Below the pieces are notes generated by a model that saw only the letters and a program-made list of their open reading frames with translations, made no database searches and was not told where the DNA came from. From the NCBI GenBank assembly GCA_016716635.1, contig JADJVZ010000014.1:682001-746000 (forward strand): a stretch of 64,000 nucleotides of DNA. Direction: 5' to 3'. Shown here one piece after another: positions 7,840 through 16,414 of this stretch. Position numbers and translations under genes: made by a program. How positions within the stretch are numbered: position 1 is the first letter of the stretch; each line of letters starts with the position of its first letter. The stretch is from Micropruina sp. Its GTDB lineage: Bacteria > Actinomycetota > Actinomycetes > Propionibacteriales > Propionibacteriaceae.

Positions 7840-9201
7840 TTATCCGCCGAGGCGAGTCAAAGCGTCCTCGATGCCGCGGTGCAGGGTCGGATAGGCGTAG
7901 ATCATCGAGCGCAGTTGGCTCAACGGGACGCGCGCATGGACGGCGACCGAGAGGGCGCCGAGAGTTTCGCCGCCCGCCGGACCCATGACCGTCGCCCCCA
8001 CCAGGACGCCCGCCTGCTTGTCGGCCACCAGCTTGATAAAGCCCTCGTTGCCCACCTTGTGGATCCATCCCATGGTCGTGGACCCCAAGGGAGTCAACCC
8101 CACGGCCACCTCGGACAATTGCTCGCGCGCCTGCGCCTCGGTGAGGCCGACCGCTCCGATGGCCGGATCGTTGAAGGTCACCCGCGGCAGGGCGTGGTAG
8201 CTGGCCGGGGGCCCCTCCTCGCCCAGGATGTCGCGGATCACGATGCCCGCCTGGTACATGGCGACGTGGGTGAAGGCGCCCTTGCCGGTGACATCACCTA
8301 CGGCCCATACGCCCTCGGTGACGCGACAGCGATCGTCCACGGGGGCGACGCGGGCCGTCACGTCGACACCGACGGCCGTGAGGCCAACGGCGGACGGGTC
8401 AGAACGGCGTCCGGTCGCGACCAGAATGCGTTCGGCGCGGACGATCGTCCCATCGGCGAGGGTGACCGCGACGCCGGACCCGTCCGGATCAACGCGCGAC
8501 GCCCCGACGCCAACGTGCACGGTGACGCCCTCGGCCCGCAGCACGCCGGCAAGGGTGTCGCCGGCCTCAGGCTCTTCGAGGGCGAGCAAGCGCGGCGCAG
8601 CCTCGACGAGGGTGACCGGCACGCCGAAACGGGCCGCCACCTGGGCGAACTCGCAGCCGATCGCGCCGCCGCCCAGGATCACCAGCGAGGCGGGCAGTGC
8701 TGGCTGCGTCACGAACTGGCGGTTCGTCCAATAGTCGACGGTGTCGAGCCCTGGAATCGGCGGGATGACCGCCTTGGCGCCCGTGCCCACGATGATGCCC
8801 CTCGTCACGGCGTAGTGGACTCCGTCGACCTCCACCTCATGGCGGGAGACGATTCGTCCGGTGCCGCGGACGAACACCCCGCCCTTGCCGACGAAACGGT
8901 CGACGGCGACATGGTCGTTCCAGTTATCGGTGGCCTCATCACGGATGCGGGTAGCGACGGGCGTCCATTGGGGGACGACCTCGCCGACCGTCCCGGCGAG
9001 CTGCGGCACCCGGCGGGCTTCGGCCAGGGCATCCGCCGCGCGGACCATCATCTTCGACGGGATGCAGCCCCAATACGGGCACTCACCACCGAAGAGGTCG
9101 CGCTCCACGCCCAGCACCCGCAGGCCCCGCTCGGCGAGGGTGTTGGCAACGTGCTCGCCTCCGGGCCCGAGTCCGATGACGGCGATATCGAAAGTCTCCA
9201 C
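7840..9201 (-). CDS. FAD/NAD(P) disulfide oxidoreductase (mercuric-reductase-like group)
   Basis: A 453-residue class I pyridine nucleotide-disulfide oxidoreductase. The FAD motif VIGLGPGGE is at residues 8-16, and the redox-active disulfide is GGECPYWGCIPSK with Cys41 and Cys46. The second dinucleotide motif is ILGGGAIGCEFAQVAARFG, and the C-terminal dimerisation domain ends in YPTLHRGIEDAL, normal for the family. The Pro-Tyr-Trp between the cysteines is a variant common in actinobacterial members of unknown substrate; no mercury-binding domain is present. The GTG at 9201 follows AAAGGAG. It is not an E3 of a local dehydrogenase complex, since no E1/E2 genes are near. Confidence 0.9.
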   Translation of the reverse strand: METFDIAVIGLGPGGEHVANTLAERGLRVLGVERDLFGGECPYWGCIPSKMMVRAADALAEARRVPQLAGTVGEVVPQWTPVATRIRDEATDNWNDHVAVDRFVGKGGVFVRGTGRIVSRHEVEVDGVHYAVTRGIIVGTGAKAVIPPIPGLDTVDYWTNRQFVTQPALPASLVILGGGAIGCEFAQVAARFGVPVTLVEAAPRLLALEEPEAGDTLAGVLRAEGVTVHVGVGASRVDPDGSGVAVTLADGTIVRAERILVATGRRSDPSAVGLTAVGVDVTARVAPVDDRCRVTEGVWAVGDVTGKGAFTHVAMYQAGIVIRDILGEEGPPASYHALPRVTFNDPAIGAVGLTEAQAREQLSEVAVGLTPLGSTTMGWIHKVGNEGFIKLVADKQAGVLVGATVMGPAGGETLGALSVAVHARVPLSQLRSMIYAYPTLHRGIEDALTRLGG

Positions 9202-9349
9202 AGTGCGGCGCTCCTTTGCGAGACGTTGTCCCTCATCCAGGCAACCCAGCTCACGGTCGCGTGTATTCCGTGCGGGCCGACGGACGTCCGGGAAGTACCG
9301 CGGCCGTGGGCGTGTTACACCGGACGTAGCCCACGGCAAGGAGCCCCTC

Positions 9350-9631
9350 ATGCGCGCAACCTGGAACGGCGTCGTCATCGCCGAAAGCAACGACACGGTG
9401 GTCGTCGAGGGCAATCACTACTTCCCGCTGAGCTCGGTGACGCCGGGCGTCCTCACGCCGTCCAGCACCCACACCGTGTGCCCGTGGAAGGGAACGGCGT
9501 CCTACTACAGCCTCGACGTCGGCGGCCAGGTCAACCCCGACGCCGTTTGGTACTACCCCGCGCCGAAATCCGCCGCCAGCAACATCACCGGCCGGGTGGC
9601 ATTCTGGCGGGGCGTGAAGATCTCCGACTGA
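9350..9631 (+). CDS. DUF427 family protein
   Basis: A 93-residue protein fitting DUF427. It has the N-terminal WNGVVIAESNDTVVVEGNHYFP, the middle CPWKGTASYY and the terminal VAFWRGVKI typical of this small beta-rich fold. No biochemical role is established for the family that I can name. The ATG at 9350 has AAGGAG nine bases upstream. It is divergent from the oxidoreductase and convergent with the small membrane protein, so it is probably monocistronic. Confidence 0.85.
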   Translation: MRATWNGVVIAESNDTVVVEGNHYFPLSSVTPGVLTPSSTHTVCPWKGTASYYSLDVGGQVNPDAVWYYPAPKSAASNITGRVAFWRGVKISD

Positions 9632-9668
9632 TCGTCCCGCGCGCAGGACGGACGACCGCGGGGCGCGC

Positions 9669-9938
9669 TCACAAGAGAGGGGTGCGCTCAGCCTCGTCCC
9701 GCGGCAGATTCCGCGCGAAGATCAACAAGGCGATCGCGATCGCTATCAGCACCGCCGAGCACAGGCTCAACGTGTTGGCCACGCTGGACAAAGCCGCGAG
9801 GGCGAACGAGGGCCACTGATTGGGCATCCAGCCGTAGAAGCTGACCTGCAGGGCGAAGAAGCCGAGCCACAACGCGACACCTAGAACGAGCAGTTGCAGG
9901 GCGGTCTTGCGGAGAGCTGGCTGGTTCATCGTTCTCAT
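9669..9938 (-). CDS. Small two-helix membrane protein
   Basis: An 89-residue protein with two clear hydrophobic helices (about residues 12-35 and 45-75) separated by a short polar turn rich in Trp/Pro (YGWMPNQWPSF). It ends in a charged tail with acidic and basic residues. I do not recognise the family. The start at 9938 is chosen because GAGGGA lies five bases upstream; an ATG at 9959 is also in frame. Confidence 0.65.
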   Translation of the reverse strand: MRTMNQPALRKTALQLLVLGVALWLGFFALQVSFYGWMPNQWPSFALAALSSVANTLSLCSAVLIAIAIALLIFARNLPRDEAERTPLL

Positions 9939-10021
9939 CGTTCCCTCGCCGGACATCATGCGTCCGAGCCTAGGCAGCAGAGGGTCACCGAATGCCGACT
10001 CCGAGCCTCGGGTTGTCGCCG

Positions 10022-10336
10022 CTAGGACGCCAGATACTGCGAGAGCGCGGCCCGGAGAACCTCGGACTCAGGCACTCCCGCGCGCTCTGCGCGGCCGGCC
10101 AACTGAGCCCGGACCAACTTGGTGACCCGGAACCCTACGTGGACCGAGCCCGAACCACTGGCGTCGAGGTTCGGGCGCCCCGCGCGGCGCTGCGTGAACT
10201 CGTGTTCGAGCGCGGAAGCACCCTGTTCATTGAGGCGCTCCCCACCGACGTAAACCTCTTCGGCCTCAAGGTCGATGTCCGAGACCTCAGCCTCGACGAC
10301 CCCGCCCAGGGGCCCGAGATTGACCGTGGCCTTCAT
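10022..10336 (-). CDS. Ribbon-helix-helix antitoxin-like protein
   Basis: A 104-residue protein. The C-terminal 40 residues (VGFRVTKLVRAQLAGRAERAG and onward to a leucine-rich end) have the beta-helix-helix pattern of CopG-type regulators, including the alternation expected of an antitoxin C-terminal DNA-binding part. The N-terminal half is acidic and would be the partner-binding region. The ATG overlaps the stop of the upstream gene as ATGA, a typical toxin-antitoxin arrangement with the toxin first. Assignment is by pattern and context. Confidence 0.65.
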   Translation of the reverse strand: MKATVNLGPLGGVVEAEVSDIDLEAEEVYVGGERLNEQGASALEHEFTQRRAGRPNLDASGSGSVHVGFRVTKLVRAQLAGRAERAGVPESEVLRAALSQYLAS

Positions 10337-10566
10337 GGCGCTTTACTCCTTCTCAGGGCTGTCGGCATGACGTGGATGACGAGCACCGTGCCCGGCGCCA
10401 CGAGCACTGCTGTGACTTCAAGCTCGCGACCCATGAGATCCATGCCTCGCCAATTCAGCTCGGGCTCGCCGGTCGGTCGCTCGCCAATCACGGGAATGCC
10501 ACCCATGACGTGCAGGGCCTGGGCCGGCCGATCCGTTGTTGCGGGCGGCTTGGGTCCACCTGACAT
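10333..10566 (-). CDS. Putative toxin partner, N-terminus uncertain
   Basis: The frame contains an N-terminal helix (ARNDIGWMSGGP), then GRELEVTAVL and a terminal LVIHVMPTALR. These match the general plan of small actinobacterial toxins (H-I-x2-DI ... LEV ... IIHAM) normally paired with ribbon-helix-helix antitoxins. The first in-frame ATG (10566) cuts into the first helix; homology-like sequence extends about 13 codons further (to 10605) where no ATG, GTG or TTG occurs in frame before the preceding reductase gene. The gene is therefore either 5'-truncated or uses a rare start. Its stop overlaps the antitoxin by four bases. Confidence 0.45.
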   Translation of the reverse strand: MSGGPKPPATTDRPAQALHVMGGIPVIGERPTGEPELNWRGMDLMGRELEVTAVLVAPGTVLVIHVMPTALRRSKAP

Positions 10567-10639
10567 CCATCCAATATCGTTACGCGCAATAGGATTGTGG
10601 TCAACGAAACCCGGTGCGTCCGCGACGCCGCCGAACCGC

Positions 10640-11290
10640 TCAGTAGGCGACGGTGAAGCGGGAGCGGACGTGGGCCGGTGTCTCGATTTCTTTGACGATG
10701 GCGTCCGCGAGGTCGGCGCCGGAGATCTCGGACTTGCCGTTGTCGTCCGAGAGCACGACGTCGCCGCCGAGGCGGTAGACGCCGGTCGCGACACCGGGAG
10801 CATGGGAACCGAAGCCGCTGGCCGGGCTGACGAAGAACCAGTCGAGGTCGGCGTCCGAGGCACGCAGGTCGTAGAGCACCGAGCCCATTTCGACGGCCTC
10901 GGCCTTGAAGGCTGCCGGGAATTGGCGGGTGTCGAGCAGGCGGATGCCTCCCGGAGAGATCTGCAGCGAGCCGGCGCCGCCCACCACACCCACGCGGACC
11001 TTCGCCGCGGCGGCGTACTCGGCGACGTGCGACAGCACCTCGCGGGTCTTACCGGCGAGCTCCCCCCGCGGCGCGAGGGCGGAGACCACGACATCCGCGC
11101 TGTCGATGAGGCCGTCGAGGGTGACTTCGTCGAAAACGTTGCCGGTGACGTAGGTGGCGCCGGCGACGGCGTCGGCCGGCGCTGGTGCCGTCCGGCTGAA
11201 TGAGGTGACTTGGTGTCCGCGAGCAGCTGCGGCCTTGACGATGTTGGAACCGGCGTATCCAGTTCCACCCAGGACGGTGATCCGTGCCAT
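10640..11290 (-). CDS. NAD(P)H-binding reductase (NADH-flavin reductase-like)
   Basis: A 216-residue Rossmann protein with VLGGTGYAGSNIVKAAAARG at residues 5-24, the glycine-rich nucleotide loop. Its length and the motifs VVVSALAPRG and WFFVSPASGFG fit the COG2910 group of putative NADH-flavin reductases. The ATG at 11290 has GGGAAGGA upstream. The toxin-like gene lies 35-70 bases downstream on the same strand and may be read from the same message. Confidence 0.82.
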   Translation of the reverse strand: MARITVLGGTGYAGSNIVKAAAARGHQVTSFSRTAPAPADAVAGATYVTGNVFDEVTLDGLIDSADVVVSALAPRGELAGKTREVLSHVAEYAAAAKVRVGVVGGAGSLQISPGGIRLLDTRQFPAAFKAEAVEMGSVLYDLRASDADLDWFFVSPASGFGSHAPGVATGVYRLGGDVVLSDDNGKSEISGADLADAIVKEIETPAHVRSRFTVAY

Positions 11291-11651
11291 GAGTGTCCTT
11301 CCCTATGTGACCGCGATGGGCCACCTAGTCACTCTAGGCGACGGTCTGGGCTGCCTCGGACGACCGCGCGCCCGCACCCGCCTGTGGGGGGTTCAGGGCT
11401 CGGCAAGTACGCAACATTTGCACCAAAAACCCGTGACTTCTCGCGTTCAGTCGTTGAATTGTCGACTAACGGGCCTAGTCAGGAGCCTAAACGACCTCCA
11501 ACGTCCCAAAAGAGCAATACTGCTCATCGCCGCTGAGCGTAAGCCATGGTAAGCGACTCCCTGTCGCAGGGTTTAACCTATTTGTAGAGCGAGTGCCGCC
11601 GGGTGCGCATGTTCAAACAAGAGGGGTTCATCCTCAACCTTTGGAGATGAC
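11291..11651. other. Intergenic region, no gene seen
   Basis: About 360 bases between divergent genes. It includes a locally AT-rich part (11400-11580) that probably holds the promoter of the exported protein. I see no RNA gene, repeat or convincing hexamer pair. Confidence 0.4.
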
Positions 11652-12767
11652 GTGATTACTCGTCGAACCCTTCTTGCAATGACCGGTGGCGGAGTGGCTC
11701 TTGCAGCCTTCGGCACCGCCAGCAACACCGCACATGCTGAAACCTTCCCCCTGATTTCTCCCGGACCCGAATGGACCCTCCTCGGACAGGCGCCTGACGC
11801 GCTGGCGCTCAACCCATGGAGTGGACAGGGCATCCGAACCATGTTCTTGGATGGTGGCCGCATCTACTACGGCTACGGCGACTACGGCACCAACCCTGGA
11901 ACCGCGTCCGGCAAGGGCATCAATGTGTCCTACTTCGACCTCGCGTCCCAGAGCTTCCAGGTCGCCATGGTCGGCTACGCCACCGAGGAAATCAACACGT
12001 TCCGCCGGATCGGCGCCTCCCTCGCCGTGCCCAGCGTTGACCCGGCCCTCCGGACTGCATCGTGCGCCACCAGCGTTGGTGGATGGCACGAGGCAACCGG
12101 GATCCCCAGCGCCGAGCATGTCTTCGACGTCGCCCGCGGGCTCACCGATCAGGATCTGTTCATCTGCGGATCAGCGAATGTGGGCGGGGTCAGCTCCGCC
12201 ACCATCTGGCGCTCCCTCGATGGCGGCAAGAGTTGGAACTTGTTCTTCCAGGAGCCTGAGACGTCCGGGTACCAAGATGGCTATGAGCGCTTCTACTGGA
12301 TGGCCAGGGTGGGCAACTACCTGTACGTCCGGGCTGACCTTGGAACCAAGGTTTTGCGGGCCGCCCCGATGCGTCGCTACGACCTGTCGACGGCTCGTTG
12401 GACCACCATGGGGGCCACCGGCCTGAAGCTGCCCAACACCACCTACTTCACCCTGGCCCAACAGGGGGTGCGGCAGGCGTCCGACGTGCAGGTCGTTGGT
12501 TCGAACATCTACTTCGGAATGTACGACTACCTCTACATGTACAACGGCAAAGCCACGAAGGCCCTCACGACGGCGGCCGGTGGCTACCGGAAGATGGCGT
12601 TCGGCTCGGACGGCAACCTCTACGCGACGATCGACACCGGCGTGTACCGCGTCTCCGGCACCACCCTGACCAAGGTCGCGACCGGGACGTGCTACACGCC
12701 CATCGTGGTCAACGGGATGGTCTACACCAGCGGCAACCAGGGCGCGCTTTACCGCAAGGCCCTATGA
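11652..12767 (+). CDS. Tat-exported propeller-like protein with Asp-box
   Basis: A 371-residue secreted protein. The N-terminus carries a twin-arginine signal (TRRTLLAMTGGG then a hydrophobic stretch and AHAE cleavage region near residue 29), so it would be exported folded. RSLDGGKSW around residue 195 is an Asp-box (SxDxGxxW) as found in sialidases and other beta-propellers, and several aromatic-Gly repeats (YYGYGDYG, YFGMYDYLYMY) suggest a propeller fold. No catalytic set for a sialidase is evident. The GTG start follows GGAG; a nearer ATG would stop after two codons. Function unknown. Confidence 0.75.
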   Translation: MITRRTLLAMTGGGVALAAFGTASNTAHAETFPLISPGPEWTLLGQAPDALALNPWSGQGIRTMFLDGGRIYYGYGDYGTNPGTASGKGINVSYFDLASQSFQVAMVGYATEEINTFRRIGASLAVPSVDPALRTASCATSVGGWHEATGIPSAEHVFDVARGLTDQDLFICGSANVGGVSSATIWRSLDGGKSWNLFFQEPETSGYQDGYERFYWMARVGNYLYVRADLGTKVLRAAPMRRYDLSTARWTTMGATGLKLPNTTYFTLAQQGVRQASDVQVVGSNIYFGMYDYLYMYNGKATKALTTAAGGYRKMAFGSDGNLYATIDTGVYRVSGTTLTKVATGTCYTPIVVNGMVYTSGNQGALYRKAL

Positions 12768-12779
12768 CGGGGGGCACGA

Positions 12780-12810
12780 GGGACCGGCGCGACGGGACGA
12801 CGCCGGTCCC
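12780..12810 (+). terminator. Terminator after the Tat-exported protein
   Basis: Stem GGGACCGGCG (12780-12789) with CGCCGGTCCC (12801-12810), perfect over 10 bp, followed by TTCCTCGT. Starts 13 bases after the stop codon. Confidence 0.8.
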
Positions 12811-13130
12811 TTCCTCGTCCAATCACTAGCTCTACTTTGTTGAATGAGGTCGGCCCTGCCCATCGTCGTCTCGGCCACCTGCAGAGCGGGGAGGACAATC
12901 CACACAGCTGCCGGGTTCTCCACGAAAACGAAACCGGGAGCGAAACACCGCTTGCGGGTACCGTTCGCCGCTCGATTCCACCAGTCATCGGCGAGAACGC
13001 CAGGCTCTGACCACGATTCCCGGCTCGAACGCCATCAAGGTCCACTGCGACAGCATGAGGGTCATGCGCGACCCTCGCCGCGAGTCTTACCACCCTTGTC
13101 TCACACAGGCGCTCTATAGGTGCAGAAACA
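12811..13130. other. Intergenic region, no gene seen
   Basis: About 320 bases between convergent genes. The only structure I note is a 7-bp hairpin GAGGGTC/GACCCTC at 13057-13076. Confidence 0.4.
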
Positions 13131-13151
13131 GTCAGGATCCCCTTCCCTGAC
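13131..13151 (-). terminator. Putative terminator after hsdR
   Basis: On the minus strand, GTCAGG (13151-13146) pairs with CCTGAC (13136-13131) and is followed by TGTTTC. It lies about 50 bases past the hsdR stop. The stem is short, so this is a modest call. Confidence 0.4.
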
Positions 13152-13203
13152 GTTCTACGATTCAGCAGTAGATAATGACGTCACCCCGAAGGCTTCAACT
13201 CGC

Positions 13204-16200
13204 TCACGACTCCGCGGATTCGCCAATTTCGCCATAATCTCCGAAGCCCGGGGCTAGGAGTTCCATCTGTTCGATGACCTGCTTGACAGCACCTTCCGCT
13301 TGATCAGGCGGGTACTTGTACTTGCGCAGAAGCCGGCGAATCTTCGACCGCAGTGCCGCCCGGACGTCCTCGCGAACCGTCCAATCGACTTTCATGTCGG
13401 CACGCATCAGCCGCACAAGGTCGCGGGCGATGGCCGCTAGGGCGTCTTGACCAAGTATGTCGATCGCCGATTCGTTGTCCGCGATCGCATCAAACGTAGC
13501 CAACTCGGCCTGGGAGAGAGGCGGGTCGAAAAGCTCGCCCCGCTTGGCTTCCTTGGAGATCTCCTGGGCAATCTCGTAGAGCTGCAACAGCACCTCGGCG
13601 GCGGTGAGCTGGGAGTTGGTGTAGCGCAGCATCAAGGCGGTCAACCGTTCACTGAAGGCACGTTGACGCACGAGGCTGGCGCCCGATGCGCGCGCTGCCT
13701 CAGCCAAGATCGCGTCCCTCAGTGCCTCGATCGCCAGATGAGGATTGGAGGACTTCTGCGCCTGAGCCAAAGCGGCCGGGGTGAGGTCGCCAAAGTTGGG
13801 CGGCGTGATCTCGGCGGCGGCGTAGATGTCGATGACGTCATCGGAGTCGGTCGCCTGATAAGCCAGTTGGCGAAGCAACCGGGCCACTTCCTCAGGGATC
13901 GGTTCCCCCCGCGCCGCCCGTTCGGCCGCGTCGTATTTCGCCATCCAGATGCGCACTTCTTCGTAGAAGCGCACGCGCTTCGCAATGTCACCTAGGTTGT
14001 CCGCCCCGCCGGAGAGGGCCCATGCGCGACTTAGCTTGCTGGCGAGGTCCCGATAGCGACCGGAAAGACCTATTTCTCCTTCGGTCACCTGATTGCCAGG
14101 CGTTTGAGGGCTGCGCAGCCAGGCGGTTAGTCCCAACGCGGCCTTGAGCCAGCCCTTGGGTTGGTCGAGCTTGGCCTCCCAGTTGCACCCGGCAACCAAG
14201 GTGTCGATCTGGCCGACCAGGGTGCGGGTCAACTCGATCGCAACCTCCACCCCCTTGCCCATCGGCCGCTCTTGTTGGTCGCTCTTGGTGTACTCGGCCA
14301 AGGCGTCCGCCAGGTTCTCCACCAGGGGTGCGTAGGCAACGAGTAGCCCCGCGTCCTTGCCGCGGAAGGTGCGGTTTGCCCGCGCGAGGGTCTGCATGAG
14401 GAGCGCACCCTTGAGCGGGCGGTCGACATACAGGGTGTGCAGTGGCGGTGAGTCGTACCCAGTCAGCATCATGTCCTTGACGATGACGATCTCAAGTTCA
14501 TCGTCCGGGTCCTTGAGGCGCGCCTTGATCACCTGGTTCTGCGCTTCCTTGCGGACGTGCTTGGCGATGTTGCCGCTATCGGAGGCGTTGCCCGAATAGA
14601 CCACCTTGACGCGGCCCGCGTCGATCGCGTCGGAGTGCCAATCGGGACGGATCGCAATGATCTGGTCGTAGAGATCGGCACAGGTCTGCCGCGTCACCCC
14701 GACGATCATCGCTTTGCCGGGCCCGTCGATCAGCGGACGCATCCGCTGGCTCCGGGTCTCCCAATGATCGACGAGGTCCGCTGCCAGGGTGGCGAGCCTG
14801 GCCGGTGCCCCGTACACGGCGTTGATGACCGCGACGGACTTTTCGACCGCTTCGCGTTGGACGTCGTCCATGCCCACGGTCATTTCGTCGGCGGCGAGAT
14901 CCAAATCTTCCGCCGTGACGTCGGCGGCGAAGGAGACCTTGACGAGCCGCGGCTCGAACACCACCTGAACCGTGGCACCGTCGGCGACCGCCCGGCTCAA
15001 GTCGTAGATGTCGATGTACTCACCGAACACCTCGCGCGTGTTGCGCTCCAACTGGCTGATGGGCGTCCCAGTGAACGCGATCAGCGTCGCCTTGGGCAGC
15101 GCGTCGCGAAGGAACTTGGCGTAGCCGTCGAGATCGTCGTAATGGCTGCGATGCGCTTCGTCGACCATGACCACGATGTTCCTGCGGTCGCTGAGCAGCG
15201 GATGATCGGCGCCGGAGTCTCGCTCGTCGGAGGTGCGGCTGAACTTCTGCAGGGTGGTGAACAAGATGCCACCCGAGGTGCGCTGCGTCAGCTCCTCGCG
15301 GAGTTGGGCGCGCGTCTTCACCTGGATAGGCGCCTCCGGCAGCAGGGTGCTGCGGACGAAACCTTGGAACAGCTGACCGTCGAGTTCCCGGCGGTCGGTG
15401 ATGACCACGATCGTCGGGTTCAGCAACCGGGTGTCACGCATGACCAGGTTGGTAAAGAGCTCCATTTCCATGGATTTTCCCGAGCCCTGAGTGTGCCAGA
15501 CCACGCCAGCTTTGCCGTTGGAGTTCGCGGCATGAATGGTGCGCCCCACGGCCTTGTGGACTGCGAAGTATTGGTGCGGTTTTGCGATGCGCTTGGCGAG
15601 CCCGGACTCGTCGGCGTCGAAGGCCGTGAAGTTCCGCAGCAGGTCGAGGAACCGCAGTTGGTTACCCAGCCCGTTGAAGGTGATTTCTAACGGCGTGTCG
15701 TAGTCGGTGTCGGCGATGCTGTCGCCAAACGCGAGCGGCTTGCCGTCATCATCGACATTCCACGACGCGTAGTGGTGCAACTCGGTGAACGGCGTGCCAT
15801 AACCGGCCGTGATGCCGTCTGAGATCACCGTGACGACGCAAGCCCGGAAGGCGAGCGGGAACTCGCCAAGGTACGTCGCCAGTTGCGCGTGCGCCGCAGC
15901 CAAGGTGGCACTTTCCAGGCCGGCCTGCTTCAACTCCGCGATCATCACGGGGAGACCGTTGAGGTAGCACACGAGATCGAAGCGTCGGTGGTGCTCGGCG
16001 TTGGCGATCTTCACCTGCTGCACCACCAGCCAATCGTTCTCGGCTGGCTGCGCGCCGACGATCCGAATCGTGGGGTTCTGCTCGACACCGTCGTGGTCGA
16101 TCCAGATCACCCCCCGGTAGCCCCGCGCCATGATCTCGTGCAACCGCCGGTTTTCGGTGATGGCATCCTGGCTGGACGGTGTGAGGATCTCGGTCACCGC

Positions 16201-16392
16201 TTGCCGAAGGTACAACTCGGGGACACCGACGTTGAGTCGACGGGCAGCGGCGTGGACGCGTTCGACCAACACGATGTCGCTCATCGATGCCCGCTCGTTC
16301 GCTATGTGCGCCCCCGTCGTGGGCTGCCAGCCATGCTCGGCCAACACCTCGACGGCGGCGGCTTCCCACTGGGCTTCGCTAATCAATGTCAT
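13204..16392 (-). CDS. hsdR: Type I restriction enzyme, R (translocase/nuclease) subunit
   Basis: A 1062-residue HsdR, full length. The PD-(D/E)xK nuclease domain shows RFDLV (Asp139) and IAELK (Glu153, Lys155). The helicase part has Walker A HTQGSGKS at about 300-307, the DEAH box VDEAHRSHY, TLIAFTGTP (motif III), and late motifs with MLLTGYDSPPL-like and QTLARANRTF sequences. The subunit cuts DNA at a distance after ATP-driven translocation. I chose ATG 16392 (MTLISEAQWE) because it gives the usual HsdR N-terminus and the gap to the upstream gene is 22 bases; an earlier start would run into that gene. Confidence 0.95.
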   Translation of the reverse strand: MTLISEAQWEAAAVEVLAEHGWQPTTGAHIANERASMSDIVLVERVHAAARRLNVGVPELYLRQAVTEILTPSSQDAITENRRLHEIMARGYRGVIWIDHDGVEQNPTIRIVGAQPAENDWLVVQQVKIANAEHHRRFDLVCYLNGLPVMIAELKQAGLESATLAAAHAQLATYLGEFPLAFRACVVTVISDGITAGYGTPFTELHHYASWNVDDDGKPLAFGDSIADTDYDTPLEITFNGLGNQLRFLDLLRNFTAFDADESGLAKRIAKPHQYFAVHKAVGRTIHAANSNGKAGVVWHTQGSGKSMEMELFTNLVMRDTRLLNPTIVVITDRRELDGQLFQGFVRSTLLPEAPIQVKTRAQLREELTQRTSGGILFTTLQKFSRTSDERDSGADHPLLSDRRNIVVMVDEAHRSHYDDLDGYAKFLRDALPKATLIAFTGTPISQLERNTREVFGEYIDIYDLSRAVADGATVQVVFEPRLVKVSFAADVTAEDLDLAADEMTVGMDDVQREAVEKSVAVINAVYGAPARLATLAADLVDHWETRSQRMRPLIDGPGKAMIVGVTRQTCADLYDQIIAIRPDWHSDAIDAGRVKVVYSGNASDSGNIAKHVRKEAQNQVIKARLKDPDDELEIVIVKDMMLTGYDSPPLHTLYVDRPLKGALLMQTLARANRTFRGKDAGLLVAYAPLVENLADALAEYTKSDQQERPMGKGVEVAIELTRTLVGQIDTLVAGCNWEAKLDQPKGWLKAALGLTAWLRSPQTPGNQVTEGEIGLSGRYRDLASKLSRAWALSGGADNLGDIAKRVRFYEEVRIWMAKYDAAERAARGEPIPEEVARLLRQLAYQATDSDDVIDIYAAAEITPPNFGDLTPAALAQAQKSSNPHLAIEALRDAILAEAARASGASLVRQRAFSERLTALMLRYTNSQLTAAEVLLQLYEIAQEISKEAKRGELFDPPLSQAELATFDAIADNESAIDILGQDALAAIARDLVRLMRADMKVDWTVREDVRAALRSKIRRLLRKYKYPPDQAEGAVKQVIEQMELLAPGFGDYGEIGESAES

Positions 16393-16414
16393 GTCAATAA
16401 CCTCACTGGGCGCG

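Noticed and set aside
7762..9819. Long plus-strand open frame across the oxidoreductase
   Set aside because: The opposite strand encodes a clear flavin disulfide reductase; the plus frame has no motif.
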